NCBI GenBank assembly: GCA_005116835.1
Contig: SWDM01000019.1
Location: 124,001 to 188,000 of the forward strand
Origin: Nitrospira sp.
Lineage (GTDB): Bacteria > Nitrospirota > Nitrospiria > Nitrospirales > Nitrospiraceae
Direction: 5' to 3'
DNA: 64,000 bases
Shown: positions 35,361-44,691 of the stretch, piece by piece
Layout of the letters: each line of letters starts with the position of its first letter
Position numbering within the stretch: position 1 is the stretch's first letter
The notes under the pieces: generated by a model
Databases searched by the model: none
Seen by the model: the letters and a program-made list of their open reading frames with translations, nothing else
What the model was told of the DNA's origin: nothing
Program-made: the position numbers and the translations under genes

Positions 35361-36164
35361 ATGTCCGCCATGTTTTTTGTGGTGACGATGGCCCTGTATT
35401 TTGCGGCTACCGTATCCTTTCTTGCCTACCTGATCTGGCCTTCTGAAACCCTGGCCAATGTTTCTCTAGGTATGACGGCGACGGGGTTTGCCTCACACAC
35501 AATCGCGTTGGGCGCAGGGATGCTCGGGGGCACAGACACCTCGGCGCCGGGATTTCATGAAGCCTTGTCGTTTTTCTCCTGGGTCTTGATTTTAGTCTTT
35601 CTTGCCGTGGAGTTCCGCCATCATTTGCACGTACTTGGGTCGTTCATTGTCCCTCTGGCGCTGGTCTCGCTGGTCTCTGCCGCCGCATTGCCGGAAACCG
35701 CTCCGACTCTCACTCCGGTGTTTCGGACCTTGTGGGTCCATGTCACCCTGAGCATGCTCGGGACCGTTGGGTTTGCCGTGGCCTTCGTGGCTGGTGTCAT
35801 GTATCTGATTCAGGATGGACTTCTCAAGTCTAAACGTTTCAATGTCCTCTACTCAAAACTGCCTGCCTTGGATTTTCTCGACCGCTTGAATCAACAGTCG
35901 ATCGTCACAGGATTCCCACTACTTACGCTTGGCATCATTACAGGGGCATTTTACGCAGAGTTGTCTTTGGGGTCCTATCTGAGCTGGAATCCCGAACAAA
36001 CTGGGGCGTTGGTGACCTGGGTGTTCTATTCTGTCGTATTGACAGGACGATTGACGGTGGGTTGGAGGGCCAAACGCGCGGCCTATCTCACGATTATCGG
36101 ATTTGCCGGAGTTATTTTGACCCTCATTGGTGTGGTCCTTAAGAGTCACGGCCCGGTATCTTGA
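35361..36164 (+). CDS. Cytochrome c assembly/HemX-type membrane protein
   Basis: This 267-residue integral membrane protein has about eight hydrophobic segments and belongs to the CcsA/HemX group. The haem-handling loop SYLSWNPEQTGALVTWVFY corresponds to the W-x-W-D-P-x-E-T-W motif of cytochrome c assembly proteins, with one Trp replaced. In many bacteria a hemX gene precedes hemA and is thought to affect glutamyl-tRNA reductase level. Here it ends 1 base before hemA, so a HemX role is likely. A cytochrome c synthesis role cannot be excluded. Confidence 0.85.
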   Translation: MSAMFFVVTMALYFAATVSFLAYLIWPSETLANVSLGMTATGFASHTIALGAGMLGGTDTSAPGFHEALSFFSWVLILVFLAVEFRHHLHVLGSFIVPLALVSLVSAAALPETAPTLTPVFRTLWVHVTLSMLGTVGFAVAFVAGVMYLIQDGLLKSKRFNVLYSKLPALDFLDRLNQQSIVTGFPLLTLGIITGAFYAELSLGSYLSWNPEQTGALVTWVFYSVVLTGRLTVGWRAKRAAYLTIIGFAGVILTLIGVVLKSHGPVS

Positions 36165-36165
36165 T

Positions 36166-37557
36166 ATGCACATTATTGTCGTCGGTTTGAGCCATAAGAC
36201 CGCTCCGGTCGAAATCCGGGAAAAACTCGCGGTTCCGGAGAGCCGGATGGGCGAAGCTTTGGCCCGCCTTTGCTCCTATCAGGGGGTGCGGGAAGGGGTT
36301 TTACTCTCAACCTGCAATCGCGTCGAGGTCTATGCCGTCGTCGACGAGATCGAGTCGGGGTATGGACGAATCCAGGACTTTCTGGCTGACGCCCACCTAT
36401 CGTTGTCCTCGGAGCAGTTGACTCCCCATCTCTACTGGCACGAGGGAGACCGGGCGATCAGCCATTTATTTCGGGTGGCTTCCAGCCTCGACTCCATGAT
36501 CGTGGGCGAATCGCAGATTCTCGGTCAGATTAAGGATGCCTTTGAGGTTGCGCTGACACACAAGTCGACCGGTATCATCTTGAACAAGGTGGTGAAGAAA
36601 GCAATCTCCGTCGCCAAACGTGTGCGGACAGAAACAAAAATTTCAGAAATGGCGGTGTCGGTCAGTTATGCCGCGGTCGAATTAGCGAAAAAGATCTTCT
36701 CGGATTTAAGCGAGAAGACGGTGTTGCTGGTAGGGGCGGGGGAGATGGCCAAGTTGGCGGCGAAGCATTTCATTGCGAGCGGTGTCCGCCATGTGCGGGT
36801 CACAACCAGGAGTCCGCAGCATGCGCTGGAACTGGCGAATAGATTCGGCGGCACGCCGGTTCCTTTTGAAGAATTTCGGGAGGACATGGCTTCCGCAGAT
36901 ATCGTCTTGGTCTCGACCGGCGCTGCGCATTATCTTGTGAGCGAGGATGACGTGCAGCGCTCGGTCAAGCAGCGGATGAATCGCCCGATGTTTTTGATCG
37001 ACATCTCCGTTCCGCGGAACATCGATCCGGCTGTGCGGCATGTGGACAATGCCTTTCTCTTCGACATCGACGATTTGAAGACCAGGGTCGAACAGAATCG
37101 CGGCGCTCGTTTAAACGAGGCTGAAAAAGCCGAGCGGATGGTGGTGGATGAAGTCGGGATTGTGAGGCAGTGGCTCCAGTCTCTGGAAGTCACTCCCACC
37201 ATTGTGGCTCTCCGCGCGCGGGCTGAAGATATCAAACAGGCAGAACTCGACAAGACCTTGGGGCGCTTGACGAATCTTTCCACGCCGGAACGTGAATTGG
37301 TCGAGGCGATGGCCGCATCTATCGTCAATAAGCTTATTCATAATACGATGGTGACACTCAAGGCTGAGGTGAATTCTTCGGAGGGCAGCGCCTTTATCGA
37401 GGCGGCGAGGCGGTTTTTCAACCTCGGTGACTCCGCGCCTTCGAATGTGAATGGGAGTCCGTCTTCCGACTCGGAAGCCTGTCATTCGTCGCAAGGGGAT
37501 AATCAGGTCGTCGACCCCGTCGCACCAAGGACTGGGTCAAAGATGCCGGATCATTGA
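36166..37557 (+). CDS. hemA: Glutamyl-tRNA reductase
   Basis: HemA reduces glutamyl-tRNA to glutamate semialdehyde, the first committed step of the C5 tetrapyrrole pathway. The N-terminus MHIIVVGLSHKTAPVEIREK and the catalytic Cys50 in LLSTCNRVEVYAV are present. GESQILGQIKDAFE, the NADPH fold VLLVGAGEMAKLA and a dimerisation helix also follow. The ATG at 36166 is one base after the upstream stop and gives the family start; the longer frame from 36127 is not needed. At 463 residues it has a short variable tail. A repeat separates it from hemC. Confidence 0.97.
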   Translation: MHIIVVGLSHKTAPVEIREKLAVPESRMGEALARLCSYQGVREGVLLSTCNRVEVYAVVDEIESGYGRIQDFLADAHLSLSSEQLTPHLYWHEGDRAISHLFRVASSLDSMIVGESQILGQIKDAFEVALTHKSTGIILNKVVKKAISVAKRVRTETKISEMAVSVSYAAVELAKKIFSDLSEKTVLLVGAGEMAKLAAKHFIASGVRHVRVTTRSPQHALELANRFGGTPVPFEEFREDMASADIVLVSTGAAHYLVSEDDVQRSVKQRMNRPMFLIDISVPRNIDPAVRHVDNAFLFDIDDLKTRVEQNRGARLNEAEKAERMVVDEVGIVRQWLQSLEVTPTIVALRARAEDIKQAELDKTLGRLTNLSTPERELVEAMAASIVNKLIHNTMVTLKAEVNSSEGSAFIEAARRFFNLGDSAPSNVNGSPSSDSEACHSSQGDNQVVDPVAPRTGSKMPDH

Positions 37558-37569
37558 GCCGTAGAAGAT

Positions 37570-37691
37570 TGTTATTGGGTTTGTTTGGTTTCTTTAGTCT
37601 GTTTGGTTGAATGAACTAACCAAATGAACCAAATCAACTAAATAAACAAAACAAACAAGATCAACCAGAGAAACCAGATGAACCAGACAGG
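37570..37691. repeat. GT/AC quasi-hairpin repeat, copy 3
   Basis: This is the longest copy: a left arm of GGGTTTGTTTGGTTTC and TGTTTGGTTGAATG words, and a right arm of AACCAAATCAACTAAATAAAC, ending AACCAGATGAACCAGACAGG. The right arm runs into the hemC start codon (37678) and encodes its first five residues or so. Confidence 0.8.
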
Positions 37692-38625
37692 CAATGAGCG
37701 ATCATCCGTTGTGCTTGGAACTCGTGGAAGTAAGTTGGCAGTGCAGCAGAGCGAGTGGGTGCAGGCACAGTTGCACAAACTGGCTCCGCACGTGACGGTG
37801 ACGTTACAGAGGATCCAAACATCGGGAGACAAGATTCTCGACGTTCCGCTGGCTCAAATCGGCGGGAAGGGGCTGTTTGTGAAGGAGATCGAGGAAGCCC
37901 TATTGAGCGGCGAGATCGATCTGGCAGTGCACAGTATGAAAGATGTGCCCACGGAGTTGCCCGAGGGCTTGGCCATTCTCTGCGTGCCGCCACGCGAGGA
38001 TCCACGGGATGCCTTGATTAGCCGTGATGGGCTGCTATTTCACGACCTCCCTCGTGGAGCCAAAATCGGGACCAGCAGTCTCCGTCGCCAATCGCAGCTC
38101 CTGCATGCCAGGCCTGATCTGACGATTGCCTTGTTGCGCGGAAATTTGGATACTCGTCTCAGGAAATTACGAGAGGGACAGTACGACGCCATCGTGCTCG
38201 CTGCAGCCGGGCTCCGGCGATTGGCCTGGGCGCATGAGATTACGGAATATCTTTCGCCGCAGATCAGTTTGCCTGCCATTGGCCAGGGGGCGCTGGGGAT
38301 CGAGGGCCGGCGGGACGATCTTTTTATTCGTTCATTGCTGAGCGGCTTGAATCATGCCTCGAGCATGACTGCGGTTCTTGCCGAGCGCGCCTTGCTTCAC
38401 CGGCTTCAGGGGGGCTGTCAGGTTCCGATCGCTGCTCATGCGACGGTGACGGGGACAGGGGTCAGGCTGGAAGGATTGGTATCCAGCGTGGACGGCAAAG
38501 AGCTTTTCCGCGAAACTGCTGACGGAACCATTGAAGATCCGGAGTCGATCGGTATTCAACTTGCAGAACGGCTGCTTGCGCGCGGTGGCGATAGAATACT
38601 CCGGGAGATCTACGGGAGCGCATGA
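37678..38625 (+). CDS. hemC: Hydroxymethylbilane synthase
   Basis: HemC polymerises four porphobilinogens into hydroxymethylbilane. The 315-residue protein has VVLGTRGSKLAVQQSEWVQ, AQIGGKGLFVKEIEEALL, DLAVHSMKDVPTE, GTSSLRRQSQLL and the dipyrromethane-cofactor Cys in LQGGCQVPIAAHA. The annotated ATG lies inside an AC-rich repeat and has no Shine-Dalgarno sequence. The first residues (MNQTGNE) come largely from the repeat, and no better in-frame start precedes the conserved VVLGTRGS. It overlaps cobA-hemD by four bases. Confidence 0.96.
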   Translation: MNQTGNERSSVVLGTRGSKLAVQQSEWVQAQLHKLAPHVTVTLQRIQTSGDKILDVPLAQIGGKGLFVKEIEEALLSGEIDLAVHSMKDVPTELPEGLAILCVPPREDPRDALISRDGLLFHDLPRGAKIGTSSLRRQSQLLHARPDLTIALLRGNLDTRLRKLREGQYDAIVLAAAGLRRLAWAHEITEYLSPQISLPAIGQGALGIEGRRDDLFIRSLLSGLNHASSMTAVLAERALLHRLQGGCQVPIAAHATVTGTGVRLEGLVSSVDGKELFRETADGTIEDPESIGIQLAERLLARGGDRILREIYGSA

Positions 38626-40187
38626 CAAAACTGAAAAGACCGGGGAAGGTCTATTTGGTCGGAGCAGGGCCGGGAGATCCTGGGCTGCTGACGCTGAAAG
38701 GAAAGGAATGCCTGGAGGCAGCCGATGTCGTGCTCTATGACTATCTCGCCAATCCCGCGTTATTGCAGTATGCTCCGGCCAGAGCGCAGCGGGTCTATGT
38801 CGGTCGGCGGGGACGCGGACAGTATCAAGATCAAGCCGATATCAATCGGTTGCTCATCGAACTCGCCCAAGAGGGCAATGTGGTGGTTCGGCTCAAAGGC
38901 GGCGACCCCTTTGTATTTGGACGGGGAGGAGAAGAGGCTGAAGCGGTGGCGGCAATGGGAGTCGATTTCGAGGTGGTGCCTGGTGTGACGGCAGCGGTCG
39001 CGGTTCCTGCCTATGCGGGGATTCCTGTTACCCATCGAACATTGGCTTCCACGGTGACGTTTGTGACCGGCCATGAAGACCCCACCAAACCCGGCACTCA
39101 GTTGGAATGGCCAAAATTATCCAGTAGCTCCGGGACTCTTGTATTCATGATGGGCATGAAGAATCTTCCCTCGATTGTCAGGCAGTTATTGGCAGAGGGG
39201 CGATCGTCCGACCAGCCGGTTGCGGCAATCCGTTGGGGAACCAGGGCCGATCAACAGACCGTTGTAGGGACATTGGGCGATATTGTCGAAAAGACCGAGG
39301 CTGTGCGGCTTGAACCGCCGACGGTGATCGTGGTCGGTGAGGTCGTACGGTTGCGAACACAGCTCAATTGGTTTGAAGCCAAACCCCTCTTTGGAAAACG
39401 GATTGTGCTGACCCGCGCACGGGAACAGGCGAGGGAGTTTTCCCAGCTGCTGGCAGCCTATGGCGCAGAACCGGTAGAAGTTCCGACGATTCAGATTGTG
39501 CCTCCTGCCAGTTGGCAGGCGATCGATGACGCGGTGGCTCGACTGAACAGCTATCAATGGCTTATTTTTACCAGTGTCAACGGCGTGAAGCCCTTCATGG
39601 ACCGACTGCATGGAGCCGGGAAAGACGCTCGCGCGTTGGCGGGACTTCGCCTCTGTGCGATCGGACCAAGAACTGCGCAGGAGCTTGGAGCGTATGGGTT
39701 GACTCCGGACGTCGTTCCGGCCGAGTTTCAGGCAGAAGGTGTGATCGACTCTTTGACTCGGATCGGAGTTCGCGGGAGCCGCATCTTGATCCCACGCGCC
39801 GAGGTTGCCCGCGAAATTCTTCCGGAACAGTTGCGTGAGTTAGGAGCAACCGTCGATGTCATTCCTGTCTATCGCACCATCGCCCCGGCGGTGGATGTCG
39901 CATCCTTGACGCAAGAATTTCAGGACGGGAGGGTCGCGGCTGTGACGTTTACGAGTTCCTCCACAGTTAGAAATTTTGTAGAACTCTTCGGGGGGCGGGA
40001 CGTAGTGAAGCCGCTTGTCGCCAAGGTCGTGATTGCCTGCATCGGGCCCATTACGGCAGGCACGGCAAAAGAGTATGGGTTGACGGTTACGGTCATGTCG
40101 GCTGAGAATACTGTCCCTGCTTTGGCAGAGGCGATCGTAAAGCATTTCAAGGGAGGGGATCGGGTGGCAGTGTCTACAGGCGGTTAG
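38622..40187 (+). CDS. cobA-hemD: Uroporphyrinogen-III methyltransferase / synthase fusion
   Basis: This 521-residue fusion has two enzymes. Residues about 1-245 are uroporphyrinogen-III C-methyltransferase: VYLVGAGPGDPGLLTLKG, VRLKGGDPFVFGRGGEE and VPGVTAAVAVPAYAGIPVTHR. Residues about 260-510 are uroporphyrinogen-III synthase (RIVLTRAREQAREF, WLIFTSVNGVKPFM, AIGPRTAQEL, VTFTSSSTVRNF). It sits at the branch between haem and sirohaem/corrinoids. Such fusions are known in several phyla. The ATGA overlap with hemC indicates coupling. Confidence 0.96.
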   Translation: MTKLKRPGKVYLVGAGPGDPGLLTLKGKECLEAADVVLYDYLANPALLQYAPARAQRVYVGRRGRGQYQDQADINRLLIELAQEGNVVVRLKGGDPFVFGRGGEEAEAVAAMGVDFEVVPGVTAAVAVPAYAGIPVTHRTLASTVTFVTGHEDPTKPGTQLEWPKLSSSSGTLVFMMGMKNLPSIVRQLLAEGRSSDQPVAAIRWGTRADQQTVVGTLGDIVEKTEAVRLEPPTVIVVGEVVRLRTQLNWFEAKPLFGKRIVLTRAREQAREFSQLLAAYGAEPVEVPTIQIVPPASWQAIDDAVARLNSYQWLIFTSVNGVKPFMDRLHGAGKDARALAGLRLCAIGPRTAQELGAYGLTPDVVPAEFQAEGVIDSLTRIGVRGSRILIPRAEVAREILPEQLRELGATVDVIPVYRTIAPAVDVASLTQEFQDGRVAAVTFTSSSTVRNFVELFGGRDVVKPLVAKVVIACIGPITAGTAKEYGLTVTVMSAENTVPALAEAIVKHFKGGDRVAVSTGG

Positions 40188-40239
40188 GCTGGAGGTCCGG
40201 CAGGATAACGGACGATATTAGGCAAAGGAGGGCACAGTT

Positions 40240-40632
40240 ATGGTTGCAGTCAAGTCGTTCATGGTTCCGAGAGAGAAGTTTATTACGGTGGATCGGGAGA
40301 CGGATGCGCAGACAGCGGCGCGGATCATGCGCGATCGGAGCATCGGGAGCCTGTTCGTGACGAATGGAAAGGAAATCATCGGCATCCTCACGGATACCGA
40401 CATGGTTCGCCGTGTGGTTGCCGCGGGAGCCGATACCCAGAAGACGACGGTAGAGCAGGTCATGTCGGCTCCGATCTTGACGATCGAAGAGGACAAGACT
40501 CTCTTGGACGCCAACGATCTCATGGCCAAAACTCATATTCGCCATCTCGGCGTGACGCAGGACGGGAAATTGGTCGGCCTCATTTCTGTGCGCGACCTCG
40601 TCTTGTTCTTGACCAATCTTCCGAGGAAGTGA
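40240..40632 (+). CDS. CBS-domain pair protein
   Basis: The 130-residue protein consists of two CBS domains (about 8-62 and 72-128): IMRDRSIGSLFVTNGKEIIG with ILTDTDMVRRVV, then PILTIEEDKTLLDAND with HLGVTQDGKLVGLISVRDL. CBS pairs bind adenosine nucleotides and regulate partners; stand-alone versions have no fixed role. It has AAAGGAGG upstream and lies 3 bases before hemB. A link to haem synthesis is suggested only by position. Confidence 0.9.
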   Translation: MVAVKSFMVPREKFITVDRETDAQTAARIMRDRSIGSLFVTNGKEIIGILTDTDMVRRVVAAGADTQKTTVEQVMSAPILTIEEDKTLLDANDLMAKTHIRHLGVTQDGKLVGLISVRDLVLFLTNLPRK

Positions 40633-40635
40633 CCG

Positions 40636-41607
40636 ATGGCTTTTCCGATTCAGCGCCTCCGTCGGCTGCGGCAGCATGAAGCCTTTCGTCGCATGGTACG
40701 GGAGACGAGCCTTGCCCCGTCCGATTTCATCTATCCGCTGTTCGTCGTCGAAGGGCGCGACCGGCGGGAGGAGATCGCGTCGATGCCGGGCCAGTTCCGG
40801 GTATCGGTCGATCTATTGTTGAAAGAGGCCAGTGAGGTTGCGGCCTTGGGGATTTCCGCCGTCATCCTCTTTGGGATTCCTGATCGGAAAGACGATCGCG
40901 GGAGTTCCGGATTCGATCCGAACGGTATCATCCAGCGCGCCGTCAAGGCAGTGAAGGACCATGTTCCTAATCTAATGGTTGTGACCGATGTCTGCATCGA
41001 TGAATATACGGATCATGGCCATTGTGGAATCGTCAAGGATGGTCGAATTCTCAACGATGAAACGCTGGAGTGCCTTCGCGCGATGGCCAGAACCCACGCG
41101 CAAGCAGGGGCCGACATGGTGGCGCCGTCCGACATGATGGATGGCCGGGTAGCGGCGATTCGGGCGGAATTGGATCAGGCAGGTTTTCCGGAGTTGCCGA
41201 TCATGGCTTATGCCGCAAAATTTGCATCCTGTTTCTATGCGCCCTTTCGGGATGCGGCCTTCTCGAGCCCGCAATTCGGCGATCGGCAGTCGTACCAAAT
41301 GGATCCCGCTAACCGCCGGGAAGCCCTTAGAGAAATTGCGTTAGATGTTGAAGAGGGTGCGGATATTATTATGGTGAAACCGGCGTTGCCCTATCTCGAT
41401 ATCATTGCCGCAGCCAGAGCGCAGATGTTATTGCCGGTGGCAGCCTATCAAGTGAGTGGGGAGTACAGCATGATCAAAGCCGCTGCCAAAGCCGGCTGGC
41501 TGGATGAATCTCGGGCGATGATGGAATCGTTGCTCTCGATTAAACGCGCCGGCGCAGATCTCATTCTAACCTATTTTGCCAAAGACGCAGCGCGTCTCCT
41601 CCGCTGA
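40636..41607 (+). CDS. hemB: Delta-aminolevulinic acid dehydratase
   Basis: HemB condenses two aminolevulinates to porphobilinogen. The 323-residue barrel has [16 protein letters not shown], the metal segment [15 protein letters not shown], both Schiff-base lysine regions ([16 protein letters not shown] and [14 protein letters not shown]) and [10 protein letters not shown]. The zinc motif of the animal enzyme is C-x-C-x7-C; here the middle Cys is Asp, giving a mixed ligand set. This suggests altered metal preference (Mg-type or mixed), which is an inference. It is tightly packed between the CBS gene and ribF. Confidence 0.97.
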   Translation: MAFPIQRLRRLRQHEAFRRMVRETSLAPSDFIYPLFVVEGRDRREEIASMPGQFRVSVDLLLKEASEVAALGISAVILFGIPDRKDDRGSSGFDPNGIIQRAVKAVKDHVPNLMVVTDVCIDEYTDHGHCGIVKDGRILNDETLECLRAMARTHAQAGADMVAPSDMMDGRVAAIRAELDQAGFPELPIMAYAAKFASCFYAPFRDAAFSSPQFGDRQSYQMDPANRREALREIALDVEEGADIIMVKPALPYLDIIAAARAQMLLPVAAYQVSGEYSMIKAAAKAGWLDESRAMMESLLSIKRAGADLILTYFAKDAARLLR

Positions 41608-41612
41608 CGACC

Positions 41613-42557
41613 ATGCTGAAAGTGACGCGTGGACTGTCGAGAGAGTATCCACGTGCCCGCCCGGTCGCCACGATCGGCAATTTCGATGGCCATCATCTAG
41701 GCCATCGAGCGTTGCTGCAGACGGTGGTCGAGACGGCCAGGAAAGCACAGGGAACTGCGCTTGTGCTCACATTCGAGCCGCATCCGGTGAAAATTCTTGC
41801 GCCCCATGTCGACCTTCGCTTTCTCACCAGTCCGGAGGAGAAGCTTGCGCACTTCGAAACCGCAGGGGTCGACGAGGTCGTATTCCTGGACTTTACTCCA
41901 ACCTTCGCCGCGATGAGCCCGGAGCAATTTGCCGAAGATGTTCTCCATCGTTCTCTCACCCTGTCCGAACTATTCGTGGGCAATCATTTTGCGTTTGGAA
42001 AGGGCAGGACCGGCAGGATCGAGGATCTCCTCCGCTTCGGCGTGGAGTACGGCTTTCTCGTGCATCCAATGACACCAGTGACGTTTGATGGAGACGTGGT
42101 GAGTTCAAGCAGGATTCGCCAGCTCATTCAAGAAGGGAATATGGCGCGCGCTGCCAAGTTGCTGGGACGCCCCTATGGTATTCGGGGCACAGTGGTGCAG
42201 GGCCTGCAACAGGGGAAGGCGATGGGCTGGCCTACGGCCAATCTGCGCATTCCGGCAGGCCGAGTCGTGCCGCCCGATGGAGTCTATGCCGCGAGGACTC
42301 TCCACGGTTCCCAGTTATACGATTCGATTGCCTACATTGGGACCAGGCCAACCTTTGGCGCAGGTGAACGGCTGATCGAGGTTAATCTCCTAGATTACAG
42401 TAGCGATCTTTATGGTGAAGAGATCACCGTACGGTTCGTCGAAAGGGTGCGAGGCGACCATGCCTTTGCCTCTGCCGAAGAGCTGTCGAAGCAAATTGCC
42501 CGCGATGTGGAGCAGGCCCGTATCAGCTTGAGGCATCTTCCGCAGGGAGTTCAGTAG
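41613..42557 (+). CDS. ribF: Bifunctional riboflavin kinase / FAD synthetase
   Basis: RibF makes FMN and then FAD. The N-terminal nucleotidyltransferase domain (about 1-180) has VATIGNFDGHHLGHRALL, LTFEPHP, FAFGKGRTG and SSSRIRQLI. The C-terminal kinase domain has GIRGTVVQGLQQGKAMGWPT with the conserved Gly-x-x-x-Gly-Trp-Pro-Thr, then PPDGVYAA and EVNLLDYSSDLYGEEI. It lies 5 bases after hemB and 2 before tilS. Confidence 0.96.
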   Translation: MLKVTRGLSREYPRARPVATIGNFDGHHLGHRALLQTVVETARKAQGTALVLTFEPHPVKILAPHVDLRFLTSPEEKLAHFETAGVDEVVFLDFTPTFAAMSPEQFAEDVLHRSLTLSELFVGNHFAFGKGRTGRIEDLLRFGVEYGFLVHPMTPVTFDGDVVSSSRIRQLIQEGNMARAAKLLGRPYGIRGTVVQGLQQGKAMGWPTANLRIPAGRVVPPDGVYAARTLHGSQLYDSIAYIGTRPTFGAGERLIEVNLLDYSSDLYGEEITVRFVERVRGDHAFASAEELSKQIARDVEQARISLRHLPQGVQ

Positions 42558-42559
42558 CA

Positions 42560-44044
42560 ATGGCTGCTGAGACGATGATCATGAAGCAACCGACCAAGCG
42601 AGCCACTCGACCGGCGCTGGTGACCAATCTGCTTCGAACAGTGCGCCAACAACAACTGTTCGTTCCCGGTCAGCACTTGTTGGTCGCGGTGTCCGGCGGG
42701 CCCGACTCGATTGCCTTGTTGTCTCTCCTCTATCGCATGGTTCGGTCCTGGCAGCTCAAGCTCACGGTGGTCCACTGTAACTATGGGTTACGCGGAGCGG
42801 AGTCCGACGGCGACGAATCGTTTGTCAAAGCTTTCTGCCGAGAACGAGACTTGCCGCTGATCGTCCATCGTCCCCTGCTGGTGAAGCGGCGACAGCGTTC
42901 GTCGCTTCAAGCAACGGCGCGCGATGCACGATATGACTTCATGAAGCAATTGGCTCAGGAAATCGGGGCCGACCATATTGCTGTCGGTCATACCGCCAAT
43001 GACCAGGCGGAAACGGTGTTGATGTGGTTAATGCGGGGCGCAGGCCTGGCAGGGTTAGCAGGGATGCGATACGTCCGTGAAGATCGGATTATTCGCCCGC
43101 TTCTCGCAGCCACCCGTGAGGAGGTCGAGGGATACTTGGACCATGAAGGGCTGACCTATCGTCGCGACTCGAGTAACGAGAAGCCGCTGTATCGTCGTAA
43201 TCGAATCAGGATGGAACTTCTTCCCGTCATTCTGGGTTTGGCGCCGGCTGCCGTTCGTGTGTTGCAGCGGCAGGCGGATGTGCTGGGTGAAGATGAACGA
43301 TATTTAGCCGGGGTGACAACTGAACTTGCAGGCGTACTTGTTCGCCAATGTCCAGGTGGTGAGCAACGAGTCGATCGCCAGTCCTTCTTGGGGTTGCCGG
43401 TCGCGCTTCAACGGCGTCTCGTTCGGCAGATTCTGCGGACCTACGACCAAGAAGAGCGGGCCAGCAGCCTTCAGGTCGTGGAGTCGGTTCGCAGTCTCTT
43501 CCTGAAGGGAAAGAGCGGGGCTTGGCTACGGCTGAAGCAGGCCCTCGTGCGATTAGATCGGACATCTGTGGAATTTAGCCCAAGGAGAGACCCTGATCAC
43601 GGTCCCGGGGCCGGCTCAGGGCCTGAGCAGAGAGAGACTCTACCCCTTCTTGTGCCTTCAACGGTGTATTGGGCTAGAACGAATCAGCAAATTCATGTAC
43701 AACTCATGAGTCGTCGAGCTGCCGAAACATTGGGCAGGGATCCCTCGAAGAGACAAGTATCCTTCGATGCTGCCCTATTCTCTGCGCCCTTGCTAGTTAG
43801 GACTTGGCAGGCCGGCGATCGATTCGTTCCCTACGGGATGAAGGGAAAGAGTAAAAAACTGCAAGATTATTTCACAGACTGCAAGGTATCCCGCCAGGAA
43901 CGTGATAGGGTTCCATTGCTGGTGGCGCCAGAAGGCATTCTCTGGGTGGTGGGAATGCGGCAGGACGAACGTTTCATGGTTCGTAGTGAGACGGCACATT
44001 GTGTGGTAGTCTCGGTGAGCGACAGGGCATCTGAGAAGGAGTGA
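42560..44044 (+). CDS. tilS: tRNA(Ile)-lysidine synthase
   Basis: TilS converts C34 of tRNA-Ile(CAU) to lysidine so that it reads AUA. The PP-loop motif LLVAVSGGPDSIALLSLLY is followed by HCNYGLRGAESDGDE and VGHTANDQAETVLMWLMRG. The C-terminal domain has TWQAGDRFVPYGMKGKSKKL and YFTDCKVSRQERDRVPLL. At 494 residues it is a full three-domain version. The order tilS-hpt-ftsH is conserved in many bacteria. Confidence 0.95.
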   Translation: MAAETMIMKQPTKRATRPALVTNLLRTVRQQQLFVPGQHLLVAVSGGPDSIALLSLLYRMVRSWQLKLTVVHCNYGLRGAESDGDESFVKAFCRERDLPLIVHRPLLVKRRQRSSLQATARDARYDFMKQLAQEIGADHIAVGHTANDQAETVLMWLMRGAGLAGLAGMRYVREDRIIRPLLAATREEVEGYLDHEGLTYRRDSSNEKPLYRRNRIRMELLPVILGLAPAAVRVLQRQADVLGEDERYLAGVTTELAGVLVRQCPGGEQRVDRQSFLGLPVALQRRLVRQILRTYDQEERASSLQVVESVRSLFLKGKSGAWLRLKQALVRLDRTSVEFSPRRDPDHGPGAGSGPEQRETLPLLVPSTVYWARTNQQIHVQLMSRRAAETLGRDPSKRQVSFDAALFSAPLLVRTWQAGDRFVPYGMKGKSKKLQDYFTDCKVSRQERDRVPLLVAPEGILWVVGMRQDERFMVRSETAHCVVVSVSDRASEKE

Positions 44045-44050
44045 GGACGT

Positions 44051-44590
44051 ATGGAGCGGATCTTTGGCCGGCCGATCGTGACACAGGAGCAAATGCGCGC
44101 TAGGATCCGGGAGTTGGGCAAGCAGATCACAATCGATTATGCGGGTAAGGATTTCGTGTTGGTAGGAGTGTTGAAGGGGGCCTATGCCTTCTATGCAGAC
44201 TTAGCTCGCCAAATTCGAATCCCCATGCGGGTGGACTTTCTTATGGTGAAGAGTTACGGGTCCGGCTCAAAAACATCCGGCAAAGTTAAGATGGTGACCG
44301 AACTGACCGAAGACATTAAAGGGAAAGACGTCTTGTTGGTGGAAGATATTGTGGACTCAGGGCTGACGGCCCAGTATCTGTTTAAGGCCTTAGAAAAAAA
44401 GAAGCCTCAGTCGCTTAAAGTTTGCACCTTGTTGAGCAAGCAGGATCGTCGAGTGACCGATGTTACGATCGACTATGTGGGGTTCAAGATTCCGAATAAG
44501 TATGTGATCGGGTATGGACTCGATTACCAGCAGAAGTATCGGAACCTTCCCTATCTGGCTGTCTTGGATGTGGAAGAAGATCGAGCGTAA
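44051..44590 (+). CDS. hpt: Hypoxanthine phosphoribosyltransferase
   Basis: Hpt salvages hypoxanthine (and often guanine) with PRPP. The 179-residue enzyme has VLVGVLKGAYAFYADLAR, VDFLMVKSYGSGSKTSG, the PRPP-binding DVLLVEDIVDSGLTAQYL and VDYVGFKIPNKYVIGYGLDY. It sits 6 bases after tilS and about 100 bases before ftsH, as in Bacillus subtilis and others. Confidence 0.96.
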   Translation: MERIFGRPIVTQEQMRARIRELGKQITIDYAGKDFVLVGVLKGAYAFYADLARQIRIPMRVDFLMVKSYGSGSKTSGKVKMVTELTEDIKGKDVLLVEDIVDSGLTAQYLFKALEKKKPQSLKVCTLLSKQDRRVTDVTIDYVGFKIPNKYVIGYGLDYQQKYRNLPYLAVLDVEEDRA

Positions 44591-44691
44591 GGCGTTGGTT
44601 GCACGGTTGTCAGTATGAATGCGCATATGGTAACATCACGCACAGTCGAGTTTTTTGACGGGGTGCGCGTACCATCCATAAGGAGATCCGG

